DNA from: Rhizobium mesosinicum
GTDB taxonomy: Bacteria > Pseudomonadota > Alphaproteobacteria > Rhizobiales > Rhizobiaceae
NCBI RefSeq assembly: GCF_019511345.1
Contig: NZ_JAEUAK010000001.1
Location: 124,001-188,000 of the forward strand
Length of the DNA stretch: 64,000 nt
Reading direction: 5' to 3'
Part shown: in pieces, positions 18,464 to 26,876 of the stretch
Position numbering within the stretch: position 1 is the first letter of the stretch
How the letters are laid out: each line of letters starts with the position of its first letter
The notes under the pieces: generated by a model
Database searches by the model: none
What the model saw: the letters and a program-made list of their open reading frames with translations, nothing else
What the model was told of the DNA's origin: nothing
Program-made: the position numbers and the translations under genes

Positions 18464-18705
18464 ATGATAACGCGTGCGGCTACTGAACAGGATGCTGGCT
18501 GGATTGCGAAACTCCTCGTACAGCGATGGGCAGCACGACAATTGTCGCTCACGGCTAAGCCTTTGACCTGTTGACGCTTCCAGCACTTGTGCCTGAACCG
18601 CAACGCGGGCTTGCGACATATCGGCTGCGGGGCGACGATGCAGAACTGATGGCGCTGGATGCGGTTTCTCCGGCCAGGGCGTCGGTACCTTGTTGACCAT
18701 CACGG
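18464..18705 (+). pseudogene. Decayed GNAT acetyltransferase
   Basis: An ATG at 18464 opens MITRAATEQDAGWIAKLLVQRW, a typical GNAT start, then the frame is lost. Moving one frame on, GSTTIVAHG-stop-AFDLLTLPAL continues (18522 onwards) to RGLATYRLRGDDAELMALDAVS. Another shift near 18672 restores GQGVGTLL, the acetyl-CoA-binding Q/R-x-x-G-x-G/A motif. At least two frameshifts and one in-frame stop are present, and the C-terminal part of the domain is missing. It lies directly after the kinase gene and fills most of this 318-base gap. Confidence 0.65.
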
Positions 18706-18770
18706 GCCTCTATGCCGGTTTTAACGGCATAGAGGCAGATGCGTTCTTATGCGAATATCCGGCCCGAACG

Positions 18771-19874
18771 TCACTTAACAAACAGGGTCTTGAACTGCGA
18801 GGGCTGGCATCGGAGATACTGGTTGGCTGCTTTCACCTGTCCGCCGAGTTCGGCGGCCGCGTGCCACGGCCAGCGCGGATCATAGAGGATGGCACGGGCG
18901 AGCGCAATTAGGTCCGCATCGCCGGTTGCTACGATCGCTTCGGCCTGCGTCGGCTCGGTGATCAAGCCGACGGCGATGACTGGCATTTTGACGGCGCTTT
19001 TGATCGCCCTGGCGAGCGGCACTTGGTAACTCGGGCTGATCGGGATCGCCTGCGAGGGATGCAGACCGCCGCTCGATACGTGGATGGCGTCACATCCGCG
19101 TGCTTCGAGCATCCCGGCAAATTCCACACTCTCGGAAATTTCCAGACCGCCTTCGACCCAGTCGGTGGCTGAAACGCGCATCGTCACCGGCCGATCAGAC
19201 GGAAAGGCATCTCTCACGGCGTCGAGAACCTCCAGCGGAAACCGGGCGCGATTTTCCAGCGAACCGCCATATTCGTCGGTTCGCTGGTTCGACAAGGGCG
19301 ACAGGAACTGGTGCAGCAGATAGCCGTGGGCACCATGGATCTGAACGGCGTCGATACCGATCCTTGCCGCCCGCCGTGCGGCAGCAGCAAAGGCATCGCG
19401 GACGCGCTTCATGCCATCGCGATCCAGCGCGGTCGGCGGCACGTAATTCGGATTGAAAGCGACAGCTGAGGGCGCTTCGGTCTGCCATCCGTTCGGATCG
19501 GTCGGTGGAAACTGACCGCCGCCTCTCCAGGGAACCTCAGTCGAGGCCTTGCGGCCGGCATGCGCCAATTGCACTGCAATCGGCATGTCCGACCATTTTC
19601 TGATGCTGTCGAGCGTGCGAGCCATCGCCGCTTCCGAGGCGTCATCATAAAGGCCAACATCGGCAAAGGTGATGCGTCCCTCAGGGACGACGGCAGTTGC
19701 CTCGATGGTCAGGAGCGCGGCACCGGAAAGCGCCAGTTGTCCGAGATGAATCAGGTGCCAATCCGTCATGCAGCCGTCTAAAGCCGAATACTGGCACATG
19801 GGCGCGATCACAATGCGGTTGGCGAGCTCGAGATTGTGCACGACGAAGGGCGAGAACAGGACGGGCTGGGGCAT
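18771..19874 (-). CDS. Old yellow enzyme family NADH:flavin oxidoreductase (YqjM-like)
   Basis: 367 residues starting MPQPVLFSPF; the longer open frame upstream lacks family similarity. FMN-binding TIM barrel with motifs VIAPMCQYSA (thiol-class Cys near residue 25 that tunes the flavin), HAGRKAS, IHGAHGYLLHQFLSP and RNRARFPLEV-type Arg residues. Such enzymes reduce activated C=C bonds (enoates, nitro compounds) with NAD(P)H. Monocistronic and convergent with the acetyltransferase remnant. Confidence 0.9.
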   Translation of the reverse strand: MPQPVLFSPFVVHNLELANRIVIAPMCQYSALDGCMTDWHLIHLGQLALSGAALLTIEATAVVPEGRITFADVGLYDDASEAAMARTLDSIRKWSDMPIAVQLAHAGRKASTEVPWRGGGQFPPTDPNGWQTEAPSAVAFNPNYVPPTALDRDGMKRVRDAFAAAARRAARIGIDAVQIHGAHGYLLHQFLSPLSNQRTDEYGGSLENRARFPLEVLDAVRDAFPSDRPVTMRVSATDWVEGGLEISESVEFAGMLEARGCDAIHVSSGGLHPSQAIPISPSYQVPLARAIKSAVKMPVIAVGLITEPTQAEAIVATGDADLIALARAILYDPRWPWHAAAELGGQVKAANQYLRCQPSQFKTLFVK

Positions 19875-20232
19875 GGCGTTCCTCGAAGCGGAATTCAGTG
19901 GTCTCGATTTATAGCATTCTGTCGGAGTTTTACGACCGTTAGCAGAGCCTCCCCATCTCAGGTACTGTTCTTTGGTGTGGGTCCGCTTTGCGAAGCGGCC
20001 CCGTATGGCAGCTTCTTCCGATTGTTTCGCCACGCGGAAGAAAGCCTTCAGCACAACCTCTGTTCAGGGCAGGTGCGGCCGGATGTATTGATCCATCGAC
20101 GATATTTCGTCCGCGAACGGCCAATGGGCCTGCGATCGCTTCATCGGCCAAAGCGTCGCACGACATCTTTGCCGACAGGCTCGAAACGGCGACCGACGAG
20201 ACGAGCGCTGTTTGAGGCCTATGGAGAATAAG
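19875..20232. other. Gap without recognised gene
   Basis: 358 bases between the divergent flavin oxidoreductase and a small hypothetical gene. An open frame at 19988-20215 ends in a coding-like stretch (ASHDIFADRLETATDETSAV) with normal codon use and abuts the next gene, so a fragment of an older gene is possible. Otherwise nothing recognised. Confidence 0.35.
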
Positions 20233-20559
20233 GTGAGCAAGAATCTCATCACACCGATCATGCGCATACAAATCGAACTTGCTATCGCAAACGCGAGAAA
20301 TGATCTCAACGCTCTCCGATCTCTGGAGATCGAGGCGAAGCATCTGGCGCTGAGCGGCGCGGAAATCGACGCAGCAAAACGTGGAGGCAGTTTCGACGTG
20401 CTTGCCGATATCACCGTGAAACTCGCGCTGGCGATCGAAGCAGGCGATCAGGAGGTAAGTGCGGTCGCAAGACGACAGCTCACGGTTTTCGGTATTCCAG
20501 AGATCGCTTCGGAACTGCTCGCCTTCGTCAAGGAACTGAAGCCATCGTCACCGAAATAA
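20233..20559 (+). CDS. Small hypothetical protein
   Basis: 108 residues from a GTG at 20233 with GGAG 6 bases upstream; ATG at 20221 is an alternative with poorer spacing. Not recognised. Predicted all-helical and soluble (IQIELAIANARNDLNALRSLEIEAKHLALSG..), with no Cys and no signal. Lies just before a LysR gene on the same strand, 109 bases away. Confidence 0.5.
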   Translation: MSKNLITPIMRIQIELAIANARNDLNALRSLEIEAKHLALSGAEIDAAKRGGSFDVLADITVKLALAIEAGDQEVSAVARRQLTVFGIPEIASELLAFVKELKPSSPK

Positions 20560-20668
20560 GATGCTTTCGCCCAGCAGCTTGCATCAATGAGATCGATAGA
20601 TTGCGATCGGAAGAAAAGCGCTTAAATCTCTGTCCGAGACTTAAGCTTTTCAAGATAACGTGGGTCGC

Positions 20669-21565
20669 ATGGATCGATGGCAGGCAATGAGGGTCTTCGT
20701 GAAGGTCGCGGAGGCCGAGAGCTTTGCAGACGCAGGACGGCAACTCCACATGAGTCCTCCCGCAGTCACTCGCATGGTGTCTGCTCTGGAAGATATCATT
20801 GGCACGCGCCTTCTGACGCGCACGACGCGGTCCGTCAAACTGACGGAGGCGGGTGCCCAGTATTTTGCAGATTGCCAGAGGCTCCTCGCCGATCTCTCAG
20901 AGGTCGAAGCGGCCGCAGCCGGCGCGTATGGCAAACCTACTGGCACGCTTACCGTCACCACCTCCGTCATGTTCGGCGCGATGTTCGTCCTGCCCCTGAT
21001 GACCGAATATCTGGATCTCTATCCTGATGTGATCGGTCGCGGCCTGTTCGTCGATCGGGTCGTGAGCATGGTCGATGAAGGTATCGATGTTGCGATCCGT
21101 ATCGGTCATCTGCCCGACTCCGGCCTCACCGCAACGCGCGTCGGCCAGGTGCGACGCGTCATCTGCGGATCCCCTGGCTATTTTGAAAAGCATGGCGTGC
21201 CGATGACGCCCGGCGATCTGTCGACCCATCGCATTGTCGCCTCGACCAGTGCGTGGACATCGCTCGAATGGCGTTTCGGGGTGCGGAAGAAGTTAGCCGT
21301 CCACGTCAATCCTCGTCTCTTCTGCAGCACCAACGAGGCCGCTATCTCGGCGGCGGCTTCCGGCTGGGGTCTGACTCGCGTTCTGTCCTATCAGATTGCG
21401 CCGCAGCTTGAGTCTGGCGAATTGCGCACGATCCTGGCTGATTATGAGGAGGAGGCTTTGCCGATCCATGTCGTCCATCCGGAAGGCCGCTATGCTTCGG
21501 CGAAAGTGCGAAGCTTCATCGATTTTTCGGTGGAGAAGCTGAGATCCAACAGACACTTCAATTAG
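20669..21565 (+). CDS. LysR-family transcriptional regulator
   Basis: 298 residues, normal LysR length. Start MDRWQAMRVFVKVAEAESF; helix-turn-helix at about residues 15-60 (MSPPAVTRMVSALEDIIGTRLLTRTTRSVKLTEAG). The C-terminal effector domain follows the CrgA/DmlR-like subgroup (GRGLFVDRVVSMVDEGIDVAIRIGHLPDSG). It converges on a secreted hydrolase gene, sharing a hairpin terminator, so that gene is not an obvious divergent target. Confidence 0.92.
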   Translation: MDRWQAMRVFVKVAEAESFADAGRQLHMSPPAVTRMVSALEDIIGTRLLTRTTRSVKLTEAGAQYFADCQRLLADLSEVEAAAAGAYGKPTGTLTVTTSVMFGAMFVLPLMTEYLDLYPDVIGRGLFVDRVVSMVDEGIDVAIRIGHLPDSGLTATRVGQVRRVICGSPGYFEKHGVPMTPGDLSTHRIVASTSAWTSLEWRFGVRKKLAVHVNPRLFCSTNEAAISAAASGWGLTRVLSYQIAPQLESGELRTILADYEEEALPIHVVHPEGRYASAKVRSFIDFSVEKLRSNRHFN

Positions 21566-21574
21566 TAGGGAAAG

Positions 21575-21604
21575 GCCCGCGTATTCAGCTCTGAATGCGC
21601 GGGC
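21575..21604. terminator. Bidirectional hairpin between convergent genes
   Basis: Stem GCCCGCG/CGCGGGC continued by ATTCA/TGAAT with one T-G pair between and a GCTC loop. It sits in the 56-base gap between the convergent LysR and hydrolase stops. There is no T-run, but size and place indicate transcription termination from both sides. Confidence 0.7.
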
Positions 21605-21621
21605 TCTCATGCAAGCGATTG

Positions 21622-22593
21622 TCATTTTGCGATCTTGCGATCGAGGAAATCGCGGATGAGTGGCGCCATCTCATCCAGCTTGTCTTCAAGGGCGAAATGA
21701 CCTGTGTCGAGGAGGTGCATTTCAGCGTCCGGAAGATCACGCAGGTAAGGATGTGCGCCGACCTCCGGGAAGATCTTGTCGTTCTTGCCCCAGACGATCA
21801 GCGTCGGCGGCTTGCGTTCGCGGAAGAAGGCCTGGAATTGCGGGTAGAGCGGGACGTTCGTGCCGTAATCGTGGAAGAGATCCAGCTGAATATCCTTGTT
21901 GCCGGGACGATCGAGCAGGGCCTGATCGTGAACCCAGTTGTCGGGGCTGATGCGGGTGAGGTCCTTGACGCCATCGGTGTACTGGAACTTAGTGGTCTCG
22001 AGGACGACGAGATTGGACAGGGCCTCGCGCTTTTCCGCGGAACCGTCTGCCCAGGATGCCTTGATCGGATCCCAGAATTCGCGCAGGCCTTCTTCATAGG
22101 CATTGCCGTTCTGGACGATCAGCCCGCTTACCCGTTCCGGATGCTTGAGAGCCAGACGATAGCCAACGGGCGCGCCGTAATCCATGACATACATGGCGTA
22201 GGTCTCGGCGCCGAGCTCAGTCATGAGCGTATCGACCATGTCGGCATAATGGCCGAAAGTGTAGGCGAACTTCGTGTGATCGGGTGCATCGCTCTGACCG
22301 AAACCCGGATAGTCAGGTGCGATGACATGATAACGATCGGCAAGCAGCGGAATGAGGTTGCGGAACATGTGCGAGGATGTCGGGGAGCCGTGCAGGAGCA
22401 GGACGACCGGGCCATCGGCCGGACCGGCTTCCCGATAGAACATGTCGACGCCATCGATTTTGACCGAACGATAGTGCACGGTCACCGGCACCCGCTGGGT
22501 GATCGCAACCTGCTTGGTAGGAGCGGCGACAGCTTGGGAAAGGGGAGCAAAGCTGACGGTTGCCAGCATCAGGGAAAGGATTAGTCTGTTCAT
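21622..22593 (-). CDS. Exported alpha/beta hydrolase with Asp nucleophile (epoxide hydrolase/haloalkane dehalogenase type)
   Basis: 323 residues from MNRLILSL. Residues 1-23 are a signal peptide (cut near AVAA), so the enzyme is periplasmic. The nucleophile elbow reads [10 protein letters not shown] with Asp138 instead of Ser, the arrangement of epoxide hydrolases and haloalkane dehalogenases. The oxyanion motif HGSPTSSHM is at about 68-76 and the catalytic His is in DTGHFALED. Substrate unknown. The next upstream plus-strand feature is more than 280 bases away, so it has its own promoter. Confidence 0.85.
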   Translation of the reverse strand: MNRLILSLMLATVSFAPLSQAVAAPTKQVAITQRVPVTVHYRSVKIDGVDMFYREAGPADGPVVLLLHGSPTSSHMFRNLIPLLADRYHVIAPDYPGFGQSDAPDHTKFAYTFGHYADMVDTLMTELGAETYAMYVMDYGAPVGYRLALKHPERVSGLIVQNGNAYEEGLREFWDPIKASWADGSAEKREALSNLVVLETTKFQYTDGVKDLTRISPDNWVHDQALLDRPGNKDIQLDLFHDYGTNVPLYPQFQAFFRERKPPTLIVWGKNDKIFPEVGAHPYLRDLPDAEMHLLDTGHFALEDKLDEMAPLIRDFLDRKIAK

Positions 22594-22854
22594 CTCAGTT
22601 CTCCGTTTTGACAAATTCAACAACTGCGCTTGCTGGTCTGGCACCAACATAACAATTCATCGGAATCCGTTAATCGGCAGAACGCGGAAGGTATTATTCC
22701 ACTTATAGGAAGAATTTTCGGTCCATTACGAGCAGGAATCGTGATCGAATCAGCAGGGACGGCCACCTGTGCATACTGCTAGCTGTTTCTTCATGCATGC
22801 TGCTTGGCGTGAAGCAGCTACTCGCTAGTCGATCAGCTCAGCTTCCGCTACAAT
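22594..22854. other. Gap with one hairpin, no gene
   Basis: About 260 bases upstream of the hydrolase. Contains a perfect 7-bp hairpin GCTGCTT/AAGCAGC (22799-22818, 6-base loop) without a T-run. The hydrolase promoter must be here. No coding frame recognised. Confidence 0.35.
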
Positions 22855-23007
22855 CTTTCTACGGGCACTGCCTGCGTCATGGGCGGAGACTATGCCAATA
22901 ATGCCTATCGGAGGGCCGACCTGGCGCTCCACGCAGCCAAGATGAGAGGTCGCGACCAGATCAGCAGCGATCCCCACGCGCACCCGCTTGGGCAACAGAC
23001 ATCATAG
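22855..23007 (+). pseudogene. C-terminal remnant of a GGDEF (diguanylate cyclase) domain
   Basis: In frame with an ATG at 22879 the sequence reads GGDYANNAYRRADLALHAAK then MRGRDQISSD and a stop at 23005. This is the last helix of a GGDEF domain (…RADLALYxAKxxGRxx) and its usual short tail. Similar residues extend a few codons further upstream, but no start, no GGDEF catalytic motif and no N-terminal domain remain. The cyclase function is therefore lost; it marks an old deletion. Confidence 0.6.
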
Positions 23008-23045
23008 TCCGGCCTGCCAGTCGGGCCACAAGCCAGGGCGTTCCA

Positions 23046-23399
23046 ATGGTCGAAAAGATTGCACCCACCTCCCCCACGGCAGCCTCCTCGGCCACGCATG
23101 TGAACCACAGCACCTCTATCGGCTCCGAACCCGACAATGCCTGGGTTGCCGAGCGACAGGCAAAAATCGGCGCCGGGGGTGGGAAGAAAGACGATCACCA
23201 CACGGCTCATGACGATGAAGATCGCATCGATGGGGATGATGATCGGGCAGCGGACCGGCATCTGGATCATCACTCCACCCATCCCCATGTGGAGCCTTCT
23301 GATCCGGACGAGGAGCGCCTGTCCGGCGAGAGCGAGCGCATCGGCAGCGGCAATCTGGATGAGGATGTCCCGTTCGGCCACCACGTCGGGTTTCTGTAA
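23046..23399 (+). CDS. Hypothetical His/Asp-rich disordered protein
   Basis: 117 residues, ATG with AGGG 7 bases upstream. Not recognised. Very acidic and His-rich in the middle (KKDDHHTAHDDEDRIDGDDD, HLDHHSTHPH), with no hydrophobic core, so probably intrinsically disordered; it could bind metal ions. The end (ERLSGESERIGSGNLDEDVPFGHHVGFL) has normal rhizobial codon use. A 198-codon frame on the other strand overlaps but looks like an antisense shadow. Starts 39 bases after the GGDEF remnant. Confidence 0.5.
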   Translation: MVEKIAPTSPTAASSATHVNHSTSIGSEPDNAWVAERQAKIGAGGGKKDDHHTAHDDEDRIDGDDDRAADRHLDHHSTHPHVEPSDPDEERLSGESERIGSGNLDEDVPFGHHVGFL

Positions 23400-23509
23400 G
23401 AGATAGCGATCGCACGCTGACAAGCCCAACGCACCTTCGATCAGAAGCCGGCACATCATTGATATCAGTTCATCTCTGCCCATCGGCCTTGAGGCCTTCA
23501 ATCACGGTT

Positions 23510-23557
23510 GAGAAAACCTTTTCCCACTTGACAATTCTGCAGAGAAAAGCTTTTCTC
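23510..23557. promoter_or_regulatory. Pair of LacI-type operators overlapping a promoter
   Basis: GAGAAAAGCTTTTCTC (23542-23557) is a perfect 16-bp palindrome with the central CG/GC step expected of LacI-family sites. GAGAAAACCTTTTCCC (23510-23525) matches it at 14 of 16 bases. Centres are 32 bp apart, three helical turns. TTGACA (23528-23533) lies between them as a -35 box. The lacI-like gene starts 11 bases after the second site, so autoregulation of the whole operon is likely. Confidence 0.75.
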
Positions 23558-23568
23558 AATTTGAGTTG

Positions 23569-24603
23569 ATGGAGGAGCGACTGGACACAGCGGAGGAAAA
23601 GAGGGGCAGGATCACCATCCACGACGTCGCTGCGGCTGCCGGAATCAGCATCTCGACGGCGTCAAAGGCGCTCAACGACACGGGCCGCATGGGACTGGAA
23701 ACGCGCGAGCGGGTGAAGCGCATTGCAGCCGAGATCGGCTATAGGCCAAACGCCCTGGCGAGAGGCCTGCTCAGCAAACGCAGTTTCACAATTGGGCTTT
23801 TGACCAACGACACCTATGGCCGTTTCACGCTGCCGGTCATGGCGGGCATATCGGATGCTCTGGTCGATCACGGCGTTTCGGTTTTCCTCTGTGCAATCGA
23901 GGAGGATCCGGAACTCGGGCAGATTCATGTGGAGGCGATGCTCGACAAGCAGGTTGACGGCATCATCGCAACAGGAAAGCGTCTCGACAGACGGTTACCT
24001 GTCGACCTTTCGAATTTGAACGTGCCTGTCGTCTATGCCTTCACGGAGGGTGCGCCCGGATCCGTGACGTTTCGTTCCGACGACGCGCAGGGTGCGCAGC
24101 TTGCCGTCGAGTGGCTGGTAAAGCTCGGGCGTAAACGGATCGTACATGTCACCGGGCCGGAAAGTTTCTTTTCGGTGCGCGAGCGTGCCGATGCCTATTC
24201 TAAGGTTGCCGGGGAAGAGCGCCCGGTCCTGTTTGGGGTGTGGTCGGAAAGCTGGGGCCACGAGGCCGTTGCAAGATTGTGGAGTGGCGGCGGCGAAAGG
24301 CCGGACGGCATCTTCTGCGGCAATGACCAGATTGCCCGCGGTGTCATCGATGCGCTGCGCGAACGCGGCATCCGGGTGCCGCAGGATGTTTCGGTGGTCG
24401 GCTTCGACAATTGGGAGATTGTCGCCGCCCAGACACGGCCGCCGCTGACGACGGTGGATATGGAGTTGAAGGAACTGGGGCGACAGGCCGGATTGACGGT
24501 TCTGGCGCTTGCGGAGGGACGCCCTGTCGAGCCCGGCATCAGGAAACTGCCGTGCCGTCTCGTCGTGCGCCAGTCATGCGGGGGTGACACCCTCGGAATA
24601 TAG
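23569..24603 (+). CDS. LacI-family transcriptional regulator of the arabinoside operon
   Basis: About 344 residues. Helix-turn-helix and hinge at about residues 15-70 (ITIHDVAAAAGISISTASKALND...RPNALARGL), then the periplasmic-binding-protein-like sugar domain (IGLLTNDTYGRFTLPVMAGI, VVGFDNWEIVAAQTRPPLTTVD). The start is uncertain: ATG 23569 or TTG 23566 lie only 9-12 bases from the palindromic operator and lack a good ribosome site, so the message may be nearly leaderless. First gene before the sugar importer and GH127 enzyme, hence the probable local repressor. Confidence 0.9.
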   Translation: MEERLDTAEEKRGRITIHDVAAAAGISISTASKALNDTGRMGLETRERVKRIAAEIGYRPNALARGLLSKRSFTIGLLTNDTYGRFTLPVMAGISDALVDHGVSVFLCAIEEDPELGQIHVEAMLDKQVDGIIATGKRLDRRLPVDLSNLNVPVVYAFTEGAPGSVTFRSDDAQGAQLAVEWLVKLGRKRIVHVTGPESFFSVRERADAYSKVAGEERPVLFGVWSESWGHEAVARLWSGGGERPDGIFCGNDQIARGVIDALRERGIRVPQDVSVVGFDNWEIVAAQTRPPLTTVDMELKELGRQAGLTVLALAEGRPVEPGIRKLPCRLVVRQSCGGDTLGI

Positions 24604-24643
24604 TAGGGCGCGGAGGAGACGCGCCAATTTGGGAGGAGAGCCA

Positions 24644-25882
24644 ATGATGAAGCGTCTATTGGTGGCAACCAGTCTTGCCACCCTCTGCCTGGTCTCGACA
24701 GCCTCGGCTGCCGAAAAAATCGAAATGTGGGTCCGCACGGGCATCGGCGATTCCTTCAAGAAGGTTGTCGAGGCCTATAATGCGAGCCATGAAAACCAGG
24801 TCGTCACGACCGAAGTGCCCTTCGGCGAACTGGTGCAGAAATACGCAACCGCAATCGCCGGCGGCCAGGCACCCGATGCCTTGTCGATGGACCTGATCTA
24901 TAATCCGGCCTTCGCTGCCGCAGGTCAGCTCGAGGACCTGACGGATTGGGCAAAGAGCCTGCCCTATTTCAATTCGCTGTCGCCGTCGCATGTCAAGCTC
25001 GGCACCTATCAAGACAAGATCTACGGTCTGCCGCTCTCGGTCGAGACTTCTGTCTTTGCCTGGAACAAGGACCTCTACAAGAAGGCCGGCCTCGATCCCG
25101 AAAAGGCGCCTGCGACCTGGGAGGAAATCGAAGCCAATGCCGAGAAGATCCGCAAGCTCGGCGACGATACCTACGGCTTCTACTTTTCGGGCGGCGGCTG
25201 CGGCGGTTGCATGATCTTCACCTTCACGCCGCTCGTCTGGGGTGCGGGCGCCGACATCCTCTCGGAGGATGGCAAGACCGCAACGCTCGATACGCCGCAG
25301 ATGCGCAAGGCCGTCGGCTACTACCGCGACATGGTGAAGAAGGATCTCGTTCCGGCAAGTGCTGCGAGCGACAATGGCACGAACTTCCTGAGCTTCACGA
25401 ACGGCAAGATCGGCCAGCAGAGCCTCGGTGCCTTCGCGATCGGGACGCTGGTTACCCAATATCCTGACATCAACTTCGGCGTGACGCTGATCCCGAGTGT
25501 CGACGGCAAGACTTCGTCCTTTGCCGGCGGCGACAATTTCGTCATCACCAAGGGCACGAAGAAGATCGATGCCGTCAAGGAATTCCTCGAATATATCTAT
25601 TCGATGGATGGCCAGAAGGTCATGGCGAAATATGGCAGCCTGCCGACACGCGGCGACATTGCCGACCAGGTGCTTGCCGGGCTCGATCCGCGCATGCAGG
25701 TCGGCCTCAAGGCCATCTCCGTTGCCAAGACACCCTATACGCTGCAGTTCAACGATCTGATCAACAGCGCGAACGGCCCTTGGGCGAGCTTCACCAACGC
25801 CGCGATCTTCGGCGATGACGTCGATGGCGCATTCTCGAACGCACAGTCCGAGATGCAGTCCATCATCGACAGCGGCCAATAA
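24644..25882 (+). CDS. Extracellular sugar-binding protein of CUT1 ABC transporter
   Basis: 412 residues; ATG 24644 follows GGGAGGAG. Signal peptide in residues 1-23 (MMKRLLVATSLATLCLVSTA..A, cut after ASA), mature periplasmic family 1 solute-binding protein. Aromatic-rich binding region and an odd Gly/Cys stretch FSGGGCGGCMIFTFTP near 185-200 are visible. Starts 40 bases after the LacI gene. By context its ligand is likely an arabinose-containing oligosaccharide, because a GH127 enzyme is encoded in the same operon. Confidence 0.9.
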   Translation: MMKRLLVATSLATLCLVSTASAAEKIEMWVRTGIGDSFKKVVEAYNASHENQVVTTEVPFGELVQKYATAIAGGQAPDALSMDLIYNPAFAAAGQLEDLTDWAKSLPYFNSLSPSHVKLGTYQDKIYGLPLSVETSVFAWNKDLYKKAGLDPEKAPATWEEIEANAEKIRKLGDDTYGFYFSGGGCGGCMIFTFTPLVWGAGADILSEDGKTATLDTPQMRKAVGYYRDMVKKDLVPASAASDNGTNFLSFTNGKIGQQSLGAFAIGTLVTQYPDINFGVTLIPSVDGKTSSFAGGDNFVITKGTKKIDAVKEFLEYIYSMDGQKVMAKYGSLPTRGDIADQVLAGLDPRMQVGLKAISVAKTPYTLQFNDLINSANGPWASFTNAAIFGDDVDGAFSNAQSEMQSIIDSGQ

Positions 25883-25895
25883 CTCTCCCGGCCGT

Positions 25896-25924
25896 GGCCG
25901 GGGGGCAGTGGCAGTTCCCCGGCC
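25896..25924 (+). promoter_or_regulatory. Stem-loop between binding-protein and permease genes
   Basis: Perfect 8-bp stem GGCCGGGG/CCCCGGCC with a 13-base loop, 14 bases after the binding-protein stop. No T-run. Like the hairpin at 6980-7004 it probably stabilises the upstream message or attenuates readthrough, raising binding-protein output. Confidence 0.55.
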
Positions 25925-25964
25925 GATTCAAAGACAGAAGAACTCGTAAAATGCGGAGGTTTCG

Positions 25965-26876
25965 ATGACCGGTTCCGGTCCGCAGCGCATCCGCGCTGTC
26001 CGAAAACGGCGAAAGTCGCAATGGCGCGGCTTTCTCTACATAGCGCCCGCCATGGCGCTCGTCATCGTCTTCTTCGTCATGCCCGTGCTGTTCACCGGCT
26101 GGATGAGCCTGCACAACTGGCCGCTGATGGGTGCGGCGCGCTGGATCGGTTTTGCCAATTATATCCGCATGTGGAACGACAGCCGCTTCATGGCGGCCCT
26201 GAATTTCACCGCCTATTATACGGTCATCGTAACCATCGCGATCTTTGCAATCGCCTTCCCGCTGGCGATCTTCGTCGAGAAGGAACGCCGCTTCGTCAGC
26301 ACCTACCGGACGATCATCTTCCTGCCCGTCGTGGTCGGCCTCGCGACTGCTTCGCTTCTCTGGGTCTGGCTTGCCAATGTCGACAGCGGCTTTGTCGGCC
26401 CCACCCTTCGTGCGCTTGGCCTCGTCGAGCGAAGTCCCAATATCATGGCAAGCTTCGATACCGCTTTTGCAACCATCATAGTCATGGTCGTCTGGAAGAT
26501 CGCCGGCTTTACCATGATCATCCTGTTGACGGGACTTCAGGCCATTCCGTCCGAACTGACGGAAGCTGCCCGCATCGATGGCGCCGGCCGGTGGCAGCGC
26601 TTCCGGCATCTGACCCTGCCCTTGATGCGAAAGACGATTGCGCTTGCGCTGATCGTCTCGGTTACCGGCTCGATCCTCGCCTTTGACCAGTTCTACATCA
26701 TGACCGCGGGTGGACCACAGAACAAGATGATCTCCGTCGTCTACTACATCTTCAACCAGTCTTTCGTCTCCTTCAATCTGGGATACGGATCTGCCCTTTC
26801 GATCGTGCTCCTGGCAATCCTGGTTGCCATTTCCGTCGTCCAGCTCTGGCTGCTGCGTGTCGGGGAGGAACGCTGA
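25965..26876 (+). CDS. Sugar ABC transporter permease (MalF type)
   Basis: 303 residues, six predicted helices after a basic N-terminus. EAA loop TEAARIDGAGRWQRFRHLTL at about 195-215. Its stop overlaps the next permease's start (TGATG at 26874-26878), so both channel halves are translationally coupled. A member of the LacI-controlled operon. Confidence 0.92.
   Translation: MTGSGPQRIRAVRKRRKSQWRGFLYIAPAMALVIVFFVMPVLFTGWMSLHNWPLMGAARWIGFANYIRMWNDSRFMAALNFTAYYTVIVTIAIFAIAFPLAIFVEKERRFVSTYRTIIFLPVVVGLATASLLWVWLANVDSGFVGPTLRALGLVERSPNIMASFDTAFATIIVMVVWKIAGFTMIILLTGLQAIPSELTEAARIDGAGRWQRFRHLTLPLMRKTIALALIVSVTGSILAFDQFYIMTAGGPQNKMISVVYYIFNQSFVSFNLGYGSALSIVLLAILVAISVVQLWLLRVGEER

Noticed and set aside
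22905..23501. Minus-strand frame of 198 codons
   Set aside because: Covers both the GGDEF remnant and the disordered ORF in antisense; no family match and odd Gly/Cys runs. Codon use favours the plus-strand reading.
24656..25879. Open frame of 407 codons on the minus strand
   Set aside because: Runs opposite the binding-protein gene with its signal peptide and good ribosome site; no recognisable domain.
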